64,000 nt of DNA from positions 62,001 through 126,000 of the forward strand of contig JAUIMC010000008.1 of the NCBI GenBank assembly GCA_030433215.1, given 5' to 3'. The notes under the pieces were generated by a model. The model made no database searches, had not been told where the DNA came from, and was given only the letters and a program-made list of their open reading frames with translations. Every line of letters starts with the position of its first letter. Positions within the stretch are counted from its first letter, which is position 1. Below, piece by piece: positions 36,765-45,780 of this stretch. Source of the stretch: Alphaproteobacteria bacterium. Lineage in GTDB: Bacteria > Pseudomonadota > Alphaproteobacteria > Caulobacterales > Parvularculaceae. Made by a program: the position numbers and the translations under genes.

Positions 36765-37625
36765 ATGAGAGTTTGGGCGATCCTTGCGGTCATGTGTTTC
36801 GCGGGCGGGGCGCTGGCCCAGCCGGCGGACGACCCGGCGCAAGACTTTGCGATGAGGCAGGAGGCCTATCTCGCGGAGGCCCGGGCCGCGCTCGCCGAAA
36901 ACCCCGATGATTCCGATGCGCGGATCTGGGCCGGGCGCCGGCTCGGCTATCTCGGCCGCTATGACGAAGCCATGGAGGAGTTACGGGAGGGATGGGGCCG
37001 CTTCCCGGAGGATGCGCGCTTTCCCCGCCATCTCGGCCACCGGCTGATCTCGACCCGCCGCTTCGACGAGGCGGCGAATGTCTTGCAGGCGGGCGCCGAT
37101 CTTATGGCGGCGCGTCCCGACAAGGTCGAACCGGACGGGCTTCCCAACGCCGCCGGCGTGCCGACCTCCACCCTAAAAGGAAATATCTTTTACCACCTTG
37201 CGCTCGCCCATTACCTGATGGGCGATTACGCGCGGGCGGCGACCGTCTGGGCCGAGGCGGCGGCGGTCGCGGAAAACCCGGACGCCGCGGCGGCGAGCCG
37301 GTACTGGCTTTACCTCTCGCGGATGCGCGCCGGCGATGAAGCCGGCGCCGCCGAAGCTTTGGCGCCGGTGACGGCGGACTGGGAACTGATCGAAAATCAC
37401 GATTACCATCGCCTGTCGCTTTGTTTCAAAGCGGTCGATGAATGCGAGGCGCTGGAAGCCGAAGCCATGAAAAGCGAAGGCGTCGCGGCGGGCACGCTGC
37501 TTTACGGGCTCGGCGCCAAGGCGCTGATCGACGGCGACGAAAAGCGCGCGCAAAAAATCTTTGCGCGCATCCTCGACGGCGCCGCCCCGGCGAGCTTCGG
37601 TTACATTGCAGCAGAAGCGGAATAG
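36765..37625 (+). CDS. Secreted TPR-containing protein
   Basis: 286 residues from the ATG at 36765 (AGAAGGAG upstream). The signal peptide (VWAILAVMCFAGGALAQ) is followed by tetratricopeptide-like helices (about 30-200): ARAALAENPDDSDARIWAGRRLGYLGRYDEAMEELREG, HRLISTRRFDEAANVLQAG and LALAHYLMGDYARAATVWAEAA. Two C-terminal cysteines (LCFKAVDECEAL) may pair. The gene overlaps nothing but abuts the aminotransferase gene (1-base gap). A periplasmic scaffold role is likely; the partner is unknown. Confidence 0.8.
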   Translation: MRVWAILAVMCFAGGALAQPADDPAQDFAMRQEAYLAEARAALAENPDDSDARIWAGRRLGYLGRYDEAMEELREGWGRFPEDARFPRHLGHRLISTRRFDEAANVLQAGADLMAARPDKVEPDGLPNAAGVPTSTLKGNIFYHLALAHYLMGDYARAATVWAEAAAVAENPDAAAASRYWLYLSRMRAGDEAGAAEALAPVTADWELIENHDYHRLSLCFKAVDECEALEAEAMKSEGVAAGTLLYGLGAKALIDGDEKRAQKIFARILDGAAPASFGYIAAEAE

Positions 37626-37626
37626 C

Positions 37627-38799
37627 ATGACCCGGTCTTTCAATCCTGTTTACTCCGGCCGTCCGGAATCGATCTTTCCCACCATGTCGAAACTGGCGCG
37701 CAAGGTTGACGCGATCAATCTCGGTCAGGGTTTTCCCGACGAGGACGGACCGTCGGAAATCCGCAACATCGCCGCGCAGGCGATCCTTGAGGGACCGAAC
37801 CAGTATGTGCCCGTCGAAGGCACGCCGGACCTGCGCGAGGCGGTGGCGCGCGATAACAAGCGTTTTTACGGCCTCGATATCGACCCCATGACCGAAACGC
37901 TGGTGGTCTCCGGCGCGACCGAAGGGCTCGCCGCGGCGTTTCAGGGGCTTCTTGTTCCCGGCGACGAGGCGGTGCTGCTGGCGCCGTTCTACGAAAGCTA
38001 TGCGCCGCAGATCGAGGCGGCGGGCGGCGTTCTGCGCATCGTCGATCTCGAGCCGCCCTCATGGCGGCTTGACGCAGACGCGCTCGAGGCGGCGATCACG
38101 GAGAAAACGAAGCTCATTGTCGTGAACACGCCGCACAATCCGCTCGGCAAGGTGATGAGCATGGCTGAGCTGGAGATTGTCGCCGATGCTGCGCGCCGTC
38201 ACGATCTCTTCGTCGTTTGCGACGAGGTTTACGAGCGGCTCGTCTTCGACGGCGAGCGCCATACGCCGCTGATGACGCTGCCCGGCATGCGCGACCGCGT
38301 GTTGCGCATCGGATCGGCGGGCAAGACCTTTTCGCTCACCGGGTTTCGCATCGGGTATGTCACCGCTTCGGCGCCGCTGATCACGGCGATCATGAAAGCG
38401 CATACGCATCTCGCCTATACCTCGCCCGGTCCGCTCGAGGCGGCGGTCGCGGCGGGGCTTAATCTCGGCGACGATTATTTCGATGCGTTCGTTGCGGACA
38501 TGCAGAAAAAACGCGACCTCCTGGCGTCGGGGCTTGCGGCGGCGGGGCTGGAGACGATGCCCTGTGAGGGGACTTATTTCATCACCGTCGACATTCGCTC
38601 GGTCGGGGGGGACGACGACGTCGCGTTCTGCAAGGAAATCACGGAAAAGGCGAAGGTCGCGGCGGTGCCCATTTCCGCTTTTTATCATCCCTCCCAGACG
38701 GGCGCGCCGCGCAACTATGCGCGCTTTTGCTTCTGCAAGCGTCCCGAGGTGCTGGAAGAAGCCTCGCGCCGGCTCAAAGCCTATTTCACCGGGGCCTGA
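37627..38799 (+). CDS. Class I/II PLP aminotransferase (methionine/kynurenine aminotransferase type)
   Basis: 390 residues starting at the ATG at 37627, one base after the TPR gene stop. NLGQGFPDEDGP (about 34-45), NQYVPVEGTPDLREAVA, SGATEGLAAA, NTPHNPLGKV, VCDEVYERLVF and the PLP lysine in GSAGKTFSLTGFRIGY follow the YbdL/kynurenine aminotransferase subgroup. These act on methionine, kynurenine or aromatic amino acids. The exact substrate is undetermined. Confidence 0.88.
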   Translation: MTRSFNPVYSGRPESIFPTMSKLARKVDAINLGQGFPDEDGPSEIRNIAAQAILEGPNQYVPVEGTPDLREAVARDNKRFYGLDIDPMTETLVVSGATEGLAAAFQGLLVPGDEAVLLAPFYESYAPQIEAAGGVLRIVDLEPPSWRLDADALEAAITEKTKLIVVNTPHNPLGKVMSMAELEIVADAARRHDLFVVCDEVYERLVFDGERHTPLMTLPGMRDRVLRIGSAGKTFSLTGFRIGYVTASAPLITAIMKAHTHLAYTSPGPLEAAVAAGLNLGDDYFDAFVADMQKKRDLLASGLAAAGLETMPCEGTYFITVDIRSVGGDDDVAFCKEITEKAKVAAVPISAFYHPSQTGAPRNYARFCFCKRPEVLEEASRRLKAYFTGA

Positions 38800-38813
38800 G
38801 AAAGGAAAGACCC

Positions 38814-39407
38814 ATGCGCCTGTTTCTCATGCTGTTTCTTATGCTGGCGGCCGGTGCGCTCTTGTCAGGCTGCGTCGTCGCGAAGACCGCGACCGGCGTC
38901 ACCAAAACGGCCGTGAAGACCACGGCGGGCGTCACGGGCGCCGCCGCCGGCGCGGCGTTCGGCGGCGATGACGACGATGACGGCCGAGAAGCGCGCGGCC
39001 ATGACGACGACCCGCGGCCTTTCGAGCCGGGCCGCAACGCCATGATGGATGTGGACATCGCCTTGCAGGCCGCAAAGATCAGCAGACGGAATGTTCTTCT
39101 GGTGCTCGGCGCCAACTGGTGTCACGACAGCCGCGGGCTCGCGGCGCAGTTTCAGGAGGGCGAGCTGCAAGAGGTGATCGCGGAAGGCTATGAGCTGGTC
39201 TGGGTCGACACCGGCTATCGTGACCGCAACCTCGATGTCGCCGCGCGTTTCGGCGTCATGGAGCTTTACGGCACGCCGACGGTGCTCATCGTTTCGCCGG
39301 AGGGCGCGCTTTTAAACCGCGAAAGCGTCCATGACTGGCGCACAGCCGCGTCGACGCCTTACGATCAGACGCTATCCTATTTCAGGCGTTACGCGGGAAA
39401 ACGGTAA
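38814..39407 (+). CDS. Lipoprotein with thioredoxin fold lacking the second active-site cysteine
   Basis: 197 residues from the ATG at 38814 (AAAGGAAAG upstream). The lipobox is LLSGC. An Ala/Thr-rich stretch with a DDDDD run leads to a thioredoxin-like domain (about 85-195): NVLLVLGANWCHDSRGLAAQF in place of WCxxC, and cis-Pro region ELYGTPTVLIVSPEG. The missing second cysteine means no dithiol chemistry; a binding or DsbD/TlpA-like accessory role is possible. It follows the aminotransferase by 14 bases. Confidence 0.78.
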   Translation: MRLFLMLFLMLAAGALLSGCVVAKTATGVTKTAVKTTAGVTGAAAGAAFGGDDDDDGREARGHDDDPRPFEPGRNAMMDVDIALQAAKISRRNVLLVLGANWCHDSRGLAAQFQEGELQEVIAEGYELVWVDTGYRDRNLDVAARFGVMELYGTPTVLIVSPEGALLNRESVHDWRTAASTPYDQTLSYFRRYAGKR

Positions 39408-39411
39408 GCGC

Positions 39412-40599
39412 TTACGCGCCCGCTTTGCCCTGCTGCTCCGAGGTCCAGTAGGAAACGCACGGGATCTTGGTCTTGTCGCAGCGATGGGCGTATTTCTTCG
39501 CGATTTCCGTGACTTCCTCGAGAAGCCCGTCTTCGAGGGTGATCGGGTCGAGGCCCAGCCCCAGAAGGCGCTGGTTTTCCACGTGAAGGTCGTTTTCAGC
39601 GTCCTCTTTGCGCGGATTGCTCACATATTCGATGGCCGCGCCGGTCTTTTTCTCGATCAGCTGGGCCAGTTCGCGCACCCGGTGGGTCTCGGTCATCTGG
39701 TTGAGAATCCGCACGCGCTCGCCATGCTGCGGCGGGTTTTCGATGGCGAGCTCGATGCACTTCACCGTGTCCTGAATGTGGATGAAGGCGCGCGTCTGGC
39801 CGCCGGTGCCGTGCACGGTCATGGGAAAGCCGACCGCCGCCTGCATCAGGAAGCGGTTCAACACCGTGCCGTAATCGCCGTCATAATCGAAGCGATTGAT
39901 CAGGCGTTCGTCTTTTTTCGTTTCTTCGGTTTGCGTGCCCCAGACGATGCCCTGATGGAGATCGGTGATCTTCAGTCCGTCATTCTTGTTGTAGAACGCG
40001 AACAGCAGCTGATCCTGGGTCTTGGTCATGTGATAGATCGAGCCCGGATTGGCCGGGTAAAGGATCTCCTGGCGGATCTCCTGGCCGTCGTCGGTTTCGA
40101 TCTTGATCGGCAGATAGCCTTCGGGAATTTTCATCCCCGCCGTGCCGTAGCCGTAAACGCCCATGGTGCCGAGATGGACCAGATGCGCGTCGACGCCGCT
40201 CTCGACGATGGCGGCGAGAATGTTGTTGGTGGCGTTGAGGTTGTTATCGACCGTGTAGCGCTTGTGATAGGACGACTTCATCGAATAGGGCGCCGCGCGC
40301 TGTTCGGCGAAGTGCACGATGGCGTCCGGTTCGAAATCCTTGATCAGGTTTAAAAGCCGCGAATAGTTCCGCGACACGTCGATATGTTCGAACATGATGC
40401 GCCGGCCGGAGACTTCCTCCCAGGCGGCGAGACGGGCCGAGACAGGCTTGATCGGCGTGAGGCTTTCCACCTCGAGCTCGATGTCGATCTTGCGCCGGGA
40501 GAGATTGTCCACAATAACGACGTCATGGCCGATATTCGAAAGATGCAGCGCCGTCGGCCAACCGCAGAACCCATCTCCCCCAATCACCAGGATCTTCAT
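39412..40599 (-). CDS. sqdB: SqdB, UDP-sulfoquinovose synthase
   Basis: 395 residues from the ATG at 40599, with AGGAAG upstream on this strand. The N-terminus KILVIGGDGFCGWPTALHLSNIGHDV is the SQD1/SqdB version of the SDR nucleotide motif; HFAEQRAAPYSMKS, GTMGVYGYG and the catalytic SIYHMTKTQDQ (YxxxK) follow. It adds sulfite to UDP-glucose to make UDP-sulfoquinovose for the sulfolipid SQDG. The glycosyltransferase (sqdC/sqdD/sqdX) is not in the window. It diverges from cysH. Confidence 0.93.
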   Translation of the reverse strand: MKILVIGGDGFCGWPTALHLSNIGHDVVIVDNLSRRKIDIELEVESLTPIKPVSARLAAWEEVSGRRIMFEHIDVSRNYSRLLNLIKDFEPDAIVHFAEQRAAPYSMKSSYHKRYTVDNNLNATNNILAAIVESGVDAHLVHLGTMGVYGYGTAGMKIPEGYLPIKIETDDGQEIRQEILYPANPGSIYHMTKTQDQLLFAFYNKNDGLKITDLHQGIVWGTQTEETKKDERLINRFDYDGDYGTVLNRFLMQAAVGFPMTVHGTGGQTRAFIHIQDTVKCIELAIENPPQHGERVRILNQMTETHRVRELAQLIEKKTGAAIEYVSNPRKEDAENDLHVENQRLLGLGLDPITLEDGLLEEVTEIAKKYAHRCDKTKIPCVSYWTSEQQGKAGA

Positions 40600-40807
40600 A
40601 TCGCTTCCTATTTCCAGGTATCGCCGCGCTGCTTCGCGCCCCTGCTTGCAACGCTTAACGGCTCGTCTTAGAGCCCCGAAGGCGCTCTGCGCAACCCCTT
40701 GAGCCTCCAATCGGCGCCGCTTTCGGCCTTCCGGCGATTGACGGCGCGCGCCGCGCCCCGCTAGCCTTTTGCACCGCAGCGAATGGTTTGCGCCGGGATG
40801 GACGGGG

Positions 40808-41512
40808 ATGGCTTGCTTGACGGCGATTGAAGACAAAACGGAGAGCCTCAACAGCCTCTATAAGGGCTGGGGCGCGGCGGCGATCATCGCCCATGCGGCC
40901 GGGGAGGCTTTTGCGGGCCGGATCGCTTTCGTTTCCTCTTTCGGCGCCGAATCGGCAGTGCTTTTGCACCTGATGGCGTCCGTGGACCCGGCGATCCCGG
41001 TGCTTTTCCTCGACACCAACAAGCTTTTCGGGGAGACGGTGCGTTACCGCTCCCGTCTTCAGCATCATCTGGGCCTTGAGGACTGCCGCGTGATCGGGCC
41101 GCGAAAGCGCGATCTGGAACGCGAGGACCCGCAAGGGGTCCTGTCCATGCGCGATCCCGACGAATGCTGCCGGTTGCGCAAGGCGGAGCCCCTGACCCGC
41201 GCCCTAAAAGACTTCGACTGCTGGGCGACCGGCAGGAAGCGCCACCAGACCGAGTTCCGCAACGCCATGGAGACCGTCGAGCATGACGGGTCGTCCTTCA
41301 AGCTGAACCCGCTCGCCGACTGGACCCGCGCCGACATCACCGATTATTTTTCAGCCCATAAGCTGCCCGAACATCCGCTGGTCAAACAGGGCTATCACTC
41401 CATCGGCTGCATGCCCTGCACGTCGAAAGTCGTCGACGAAAACGACGCGCGCTCGGGCCGCTGGGCCGGCCAGGCCAAGACCGAATGTGGGATTCATTCG
41501 CCGAAGAAGTGA
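40808..41512 (+). CDS. cysH: CysH, adenylylsulfate (APS) reductase, iron-sulfur type
   Basis: 234 residues. SSFGAESAVLLHLMA at the PP-loop, LDTNKLFGETVRYR, DPDECCRLRKAEPL and IGCMPCT carry the CC...CxxC ligands of a [4Fe-4S] cluster, and ECGIH near the end holds the catalytic cysteine. The CC pair marks the APS-using bacterial/plant-type enzyme rather than the PAPS-only type. It makes sulfite, the sulfur donor for the divergent sqdB. The start at 40808 lacks an obvious Shine-Dalgarno site; GGACGGGG precedes it. Confidence 0.93.
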   Translation: MACLTAIEDKTESLNSLYKGWGAAAIIAHAAGEAFAGRIAFVSSFGAESAVLLHLMASVDPAIPVLFLDTNKLFGETVRYRSRLQHHLGLEDCRVIGPRKRDLEREDPQGVLSMRDPDECCRLRKAEPLTRALKDFDCWATGRKRHQTEFRNAMETVEHDGSSFKLNPLADWTRADITDYFSAHKLPEHPLVKQGYHSIGCMPCTSKVVDENDARSGRWAGQAKTECGIHSPKK

Positions 41513-42379
41513 CTACTCGCCGGCGAGGCGCAGGAGATATTGTCCGTACTGATTTTTCTTCAGCGGCTCAGCGAGGCTTTTCAGCTGCGCCTTGTCGATG
41601 AAGCCGGCGCGATAGGCGATCTCCTCGGGGCAGGCGACTTTCAGGCCCTGCCGGGTTTCGATGGTCTGGACGAAATGCGAGGCCTCGAGCAGCGATTCAT
41701 GGGTGCCGGTGTCGAGCCAGGCGAAACCGCGCCCGAGCATCTGGGCGCTGAGCGCGCCGTCCTTCATGTACATTTCGTTGAGCGTCGTGATTTCAAGCTC
41801 GCCGCGGGCCGAGGGCTTCACCTTCTTGGCGCGCTCCACGACGGTTTCGTCGTAGAAATAAAGCCCGGTGGCGGCGAAGTTGGATTTCGGCTTGGCCGGT
41901 TTTTCCTCAATGGAAATCACTTCGTCCTTGTCGTTGAATTCGATGACGCCGTAGCGTTCCGGGTCCGTCACCTGATAGGCGAAAATCACGGCGCCTTTGT
42001 CGAGCGAGGCCGCGTCGCGCAGATGGTCGGTCAGGCCGTGGCCGTAAAAGATGTTGTCGCCGAGAACGAGCGCGCATTTGTCGCCGGCGATGAAGTCTTC
42101 GCCGATGATGAAGGCTTGGGCGAGCCCGTCCGGCGAGGGCTGCACCGCATACTCTATATTGATCCCCCATTCCGACCCGTCGCCGAGCAGGCGCTCGAAA
42201 GAGGCGCGGTCTTCCGGCGTCGTGATGACGAGAATATCCTTGATCCCCGCCAGCATGAGAACGCTTAACGGGTAATAGATCATCGGCTTGTCATAGATCG
42301 GCGTCAGCTGTTTCGAGACGCCCCGTGTCACCGGGTAAAGACGCGTGCCCGAGCCCCCGGCGAGAATGATCCCCTTCAT
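41513..42379 (-). CDS. rfbA: RfbA, glucose-1-phosphate thymidylyltransferase
   Basis: 288 residues. [46 protein letters not shown] is the defining N-terminus; [27 protein letters not shown] and [18 protein letters not shown] follow. It makes dTDP-glucose from glucose-1-phosphate and dTTP, the first step of dTDP-rhamnose (and related deoxysugar) synthesis. Its stop directly abuts the cysH stop. It is the last gene of the rfbB-rfbD-rfbA unit on this strand. Confidence 0.97.
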   Translation of the reverse strand: MKGIILAGGSGTRLYPVTRGVSKQLTPIYDKPMIYYPLSVLMLAGIKDILVITTPEDRASFERLLGDGSEWGINIEYAVQPSPDGLAQAFIIGEDFIAGDKCALVLGDNIFYGHGLTDHLRDAASLDKGAVIFAYQVTDPERYGVIEFNDKDEVISIEEKPAKPKSNFAATGLYFYDETVVERAKKVKPSARGELEITTLNEMYMKDGALSAQMLGRGFAWLDTGTHESLLEASHFVQTIETRQGLKVACPEEIAYRAGFIDKAQLKSLAEPLKKNQYGQYLLRLAGE

Positions 42380-42398
42380 GACGTCTGTCCTTCTTTCC

Positions 42399-43253
42399 TT
42401 AGGCCGACTTCAATAGGCCGATGACGCGGCGCAGGCTTTCGCGCCAGTCCGGCTGGCCGATCCCGAATTCGCGTTCGATCTTCGCGCAGTCGAGCACCGT
42501 GTTCAGCGGCCTTTGCGCCAGCGTCGGATAATCTTCGGTTTTGATGTGCGAAACCTTTACGTCGCGCCCGGCGATCTCGAAAATCTTTTCCGCGAAGCTC
42601 GCCCAGCTCACCGCCGGGGCGCCCTGGAAATGATAGAGCCCCGCGCCGGGGGCGCCGCGATGCTTCTTGCCCGCAATGGCGAGCAGCGCCTTGGCGATAT
42701 CGCCCGCCGCGGTGGGCCCGCCGATCTGGTCGGCGACGATGGATAATTCGGCGCGGCTTTCCGAAAGGCGCAGCATGGTTTTCACGAAATTGCCGCCATA
42801 TTCGGAAAACACCCAGGAGGTGCGGATGATCACCGCCTGGCCGTGGGCCGCGGCGACGGCGATTTCGCCTTCGCGTTTGGTCGCGCCATAGACATTGAGC
42901 GGCGCGGTTTCCGCGTCTTCGCCGAGACGCTCTTCGCTGGCGCCGTCGAAGACGTAATCGGTTGAAAGATGGAGAAAGGGAATGCCGGCGGTTTGCGCGG
43001 CCTCGGCCATTTCCGCCGGGGCGGCGGCGTTAAGGCGACGGGCCGCGGCTTCGTCCTCTTCGGCCTTGTCGACGGCGGTGTAGGCGGCGGCGTTGATCAC
43101 AAGATCGGGCTTGTGCGCGGCAATGGCCTCGCGCGCCGCGCCGGGCGTCATCAGGTCCGTGTCTTCGCGGCCGAGCGCTGTCACCGTCTCTCCGCCCGCG
43201 TCCTTCAGGGCCCGGGCGACCTGACCGTTCTTGCCGAAAACCAGCATGCGCAT
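42399..43253 (-). CDS. rfbD: RfbD, dTDP-4-dehydrorhamnose reductase
   Basis: 284 residues. [19 protein letters not shown] (Rossmann), [25 protein letters not shown] and [10 protein letters not shown] (YxxxK) match RmlD. It reduces dTDP-4-dehydrorhamnose to dTDP-L-rhamnose. It lies between rfbB and rfbA with short gaps (47 and 19 bases). A separate rfbC epimerase gene is not present here. Confidence 0.95.
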   Translation of the reverse strand: MRMLVFGKNGQVARALKDAGGETVTALGREDTDLMTPGAAREAIAAHKPDLVINAAAYTAVDKAEEDEAAARRLNAAAPAEMAEAAQTAGIPFLHLSTDYVFDGASEERLGEDAETAPLNVYGATKREGEIAVAAAHGQAVIIRTSWVFSEYGGNFVKTMLRLSESRAELSIVADQIGGPTAAGDIAKALLAIAGKKHRGAPGAGLYHFQGAPAVSWASFAEKIFEIAGRDVKVSHIKTEDYPTLAQRPLNTVLDCAKIEREFGIGQPDWRESLRRVIGLLKSA

Positions 43254-43300
43254 GATGCGTCTTCGCTTTCTTTAATCGTCTTCGTGGCGGGCGTTTGGCG

Positions 43301-44353
43301 TCAGGCCGATTTCAGGCCCTGGCGTTTTGCGGTGTCGAAGCCGCCCTGGCGGATCTTTTCCCACCAGTCGCGATTGTCGAGATACCACTTCACCGTTTCG
43401 CGCATGCCGCCTTCGATGGAATGCGCCGGGGTCCAGCCGAGTTCCCGGCCGATCTTGTCGCAGTTGATGGCGTAGCGCTTGTCGTGCCCCGGACGGTCGG
43501 CGACGAATTTGATCAGGCTGTCATGGGGCGCGTGCGCGGAGTCTTTCAGTTCCTCGTCGAGCACCGCGCAGATCGTCTTGACGAGCTCGAGATTGGTGCG
43601 CTCGGCGCGCCCGCCGATATTGTAGGTCTCGCCCGGCTTGCCCGCGCGCGCGACGAGCAAGAGCGCCTGCGCGTGGTCTTCTACATGCAGCCAGTCGCGG
43701 ATCTGGTCGCCCTTGCCGTAGATCGGAATGGCCTTGCCTTCGAGCGCGTTGATGATGACCACCGGAATAAGCTTTTCGGGAAACTGGTAAGGCCCGTAAT
43801 TGTTCGAGCAGTTGGTGACGATCACCGGCAGGTTGAAGGTCTCGCGCCAAGCGCGCGCCAGCATGTCGGAGGAGGCTTTGGCGGCGGAGTAGGGCGAGTT
43901 CGGCTGATAGGGCGAGGTCTCGGTGAACTCGCCGGTCGGCCCCAGCGAGCCGTAGACCTCGTCGGTGGAAATATGGTGGAAGCGAAAAGCTTCCGGCGCG
44001 TCGCCGCTCGCCACATAGGCGCGCGCGGCCTCGAGCAGCACATAGGCGCCGACGATATTGGTCTGGATGAAGGCGCCGGGGCCGTCGATCGAGCGGTCCA
44101 CATGGGTCTCGGCGGCGAGGTTCATGATCGCGTCCGGCTTGAACTCTGAGACCAGGCGCGTCATCGCCGCAAAGTCGCAGATGTCTTCTTTCGCGAAGCG
44201 GTAGCGCGGATCGTCCGCAACCATGGCCACATTGTCCGGATTGGCGGCGTAGGTGAGCTTGTCGACATTCAGCACATCGTCGCCATCCGCGATCGCCTGG
44301 CGCACCACGGCCGACCCGATAAAGCCGGCGCCGCCGGTAACCATAAGCCTCAT
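43301..44353 (-). CDS. rfbB: RfbB, dTDP-glucose 4,6-dehydratase
   Basis: 350 residues from the ATG at 44353 (GGGAG upstream). [47 protein letters not shown] and [12 protein letters not shown] (YxxxK) are the family signatures. It oxidises then dehydrates dTDP-glucose to the 4-keto-6-deoxy sugar. It is the first gene of the unit, so the promoter should be in the 44354-44728 gap. Confidence 0.97.
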   Translation of the reverse strand: MRLMVTGGAGFIGSAVVRQAIADGDDVLNVDKLTYAANPDNVAMVADDPRYRFAKEDICDFAAMTRLVSEFKPDAIMNLAAETHVDRSIDGPGAFIQTNIVGAYVLLEAARAYVASGDAPEAFRFHHISTDEVYGSLGPTGEFTETSPYQPNSPYSAAKASSDMLARAWRETFNLPVIVTNCSNNYGPYQFPEKLIPVVIINALEGKAIPIYGKGDQIRDWLHVEDHAQALLLVARAGKPGETYNIGGRAERTNLELVKTICAVLDEELKDSAHAPHDSLIKFVADRPGHDKRYAINCDKIGRELGWTPAHSIEGGMRETVKWYLDNRDWWEKIRQGGFDTAKRQGLKSA

Positions 44354-44728
44354 GGCTTGTCTCCCTCTTGCGTCTGTCACGCGCGATACCGCCGCGACGC
44401 AGCAAGAAACGCGCCGCCGCGTTTCCCGTCACAGGTGTCTAACACGGCGCAGCGGCGTTTAAAGCCGCGATCCCTCGAAAATAAGGTTAAAGATCGGGGA
44501 GGGGCGACGGGGAGTGGAGCGGCCGGAGCAGCCGCCGGGATCGCTCGGCGGCGCGGCCGAAATCGGGGCGTGACCCGTTTTTCCGGATTCTTACGAAAAC
44601 ATTAACAGGAGGCTGATGCGCGTCCGCCGCCGATTGCGGGGCGCGTCTGGGGCTTTCGTCTCTCCGCTGGCCGGAGGGGGTGTGGGGGTTGCGGATGGCC
44701 GCGGCCTGAAAATTCAGGAGTAAAAGTA
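44354..44728. other. Intergenic region between divergent rfbB and a PEP-CTERM-like gene
   Basis: 375 bases with no gene I can support. The GC-poorer part around 44560-44610 (TTCTTACGAAAACATTAACAGG) may hold the promoter of the secreted-protein gene. A 35-codon frame with AGGAGG only 3 bases before its ATG (44616-44723) was rejected. Confidence 0.5.
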
Positions 44729-45613
44729 ATGAAGTTACTGAAATATATGGCCGTCGCAGGGGTCCTTACGGCCTGGAGCGGGGCGGCGAATGCGGCCGCG
44801 ATCCTCTACGGGATCGACAACGATACGGACTCGCTCGTGACCATCAACACGTCGACGGGCGTCGTCTCGACCGTCGGGCCGACCAATCAGTCAACTGAAT
44901 CCTACTACAACTATATCGGGATGACGGTGGCTGATGACGGCACGATCTACGTCACCGATCAGAACAGCTTCGGCCCGGATGGCGCGTTGGTGACGCTTGA
45001 CCGGACGACGGGCGCCGAAACCTCGCGTGTGGAGACGACGCAGGCTTCAAGCGGCTTCTCCCGCGCGCAGACAGGCATTGCGTTCGACGAAGGCGGCGTC
45101 CTCTATTCGACGCAGTCCCTTTCTTCCTCCGCCTATCTCAACACGGTCAATACGGCGACCGGCGTCTTGACGGAGATCGACAGGCTCGCAGCGCCGATCA
45201 TCGGCGGCGATCATCCGTCAAGCCTCGCCTTTGCGCCGGACGGAACCCTTTTCGGCATCGATGGAAGGCATCTAGTCACCATCGACAAAACCAACGGCGA
45301 TGTCGTGCATCTTGGGCCGGACCTGTCCGGCCTCTACAACAACCTCAACATTGCGTTCGATCCCGACGGCACGCTTTACGCAACGACCAGCGGTTTTGAC
45401 GACTATCTCCTGACGCTCGATCCGCTGACCGGCGCCGTCATCTCGAGCATGCTGCTTTCGAGCGTTGACAGTTCTCTCAGCCTTGCGGGCATTGCGTTCT
45501 TCACGGAGGGCGATGTGACCTCGCCGTCGGAAGTACCGATCCCGGCGGCGGCGTTTCTGTTCGCGCCATTCGCAGCCGGCTTCATGCGGCTGAAGCGGCG
45601 CAAAGCGTCGTAA
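44729..45613 (+). CDS. Secreted beta-propeller-like protein with PEP-CTERM (VPxPA)-type sorting tail
   Basis: 294 residues. A signal peptide (KLLKYMAVAGVLTAWSGAANA) is followed by repeated units such as LYGIDNDTDSLVTINTSTGVVSTVG and LAFAPDGTLFGIDGRHLVTIDKTNGDVVHLG (propeller-like blades). The C-terminus is VPIPAAAFLFAPFAAGFMRLKRRK, that is VPxPA plus a hydrophobic stretch plus a basic tail. This is the VPLPA-CTERM variant of PEP-CTERM, processed by an exosortase in exopolysaccharide-producing bacteria. No exosortase is in the window. AGGAG lies 8 bases before the ATG. Confidence 0.85.
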   Translation: MKLLKYMAVAGVLTAWSGAANAAAILYGIDNDTDSLVTINTSTGVVSTVGPTNQSTESYYNYIGMTVADDGTIYVTDQNSFGPDGALVTLDRTTGAETSRVETTQASSGFSRAQTGIAFDEGGVLYSTQSLSSSAYLNTVNTATGVLTEIDRLAAPIIGGDHPSSLAFAPDGTLFGIDGRHLVTIDKTNGDVVHLGPDLSGLYNNLNIAFDPDGTLYATTSGFDDYLLTLDPLTGAVISSMLLSSVDSSLSLAGIAFFTEGDVTSPSEVPIPAAAFLFAPFAAGFMRLKRRKAS

Positions 45614-45780
45614 ACACCGGAAACAAAGTTTGTTTTCAAAGGCGGGGATGCGCGACGGCGCGTCCCCGTTTTTCATGGGCGCTGCCGCGTTCCGAAAGCC
45701 GGGCGCGCCTCCTTGCTTTCTATTGCGCCGTGCGACAGTTTCCTCGTCGTCTCATCCCTCCCGTTCCATAGACGCGAAAC

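Noticed and set aside
44616-44723. 35-codon frame with AGGAGG ahead of the PEP-CTERM-like gene
   Set aside because: The Shine-Dalgarno site is only 3 bases from the ATG and the peptide is low-complexity Gly/Arg/Val; insufficient support.
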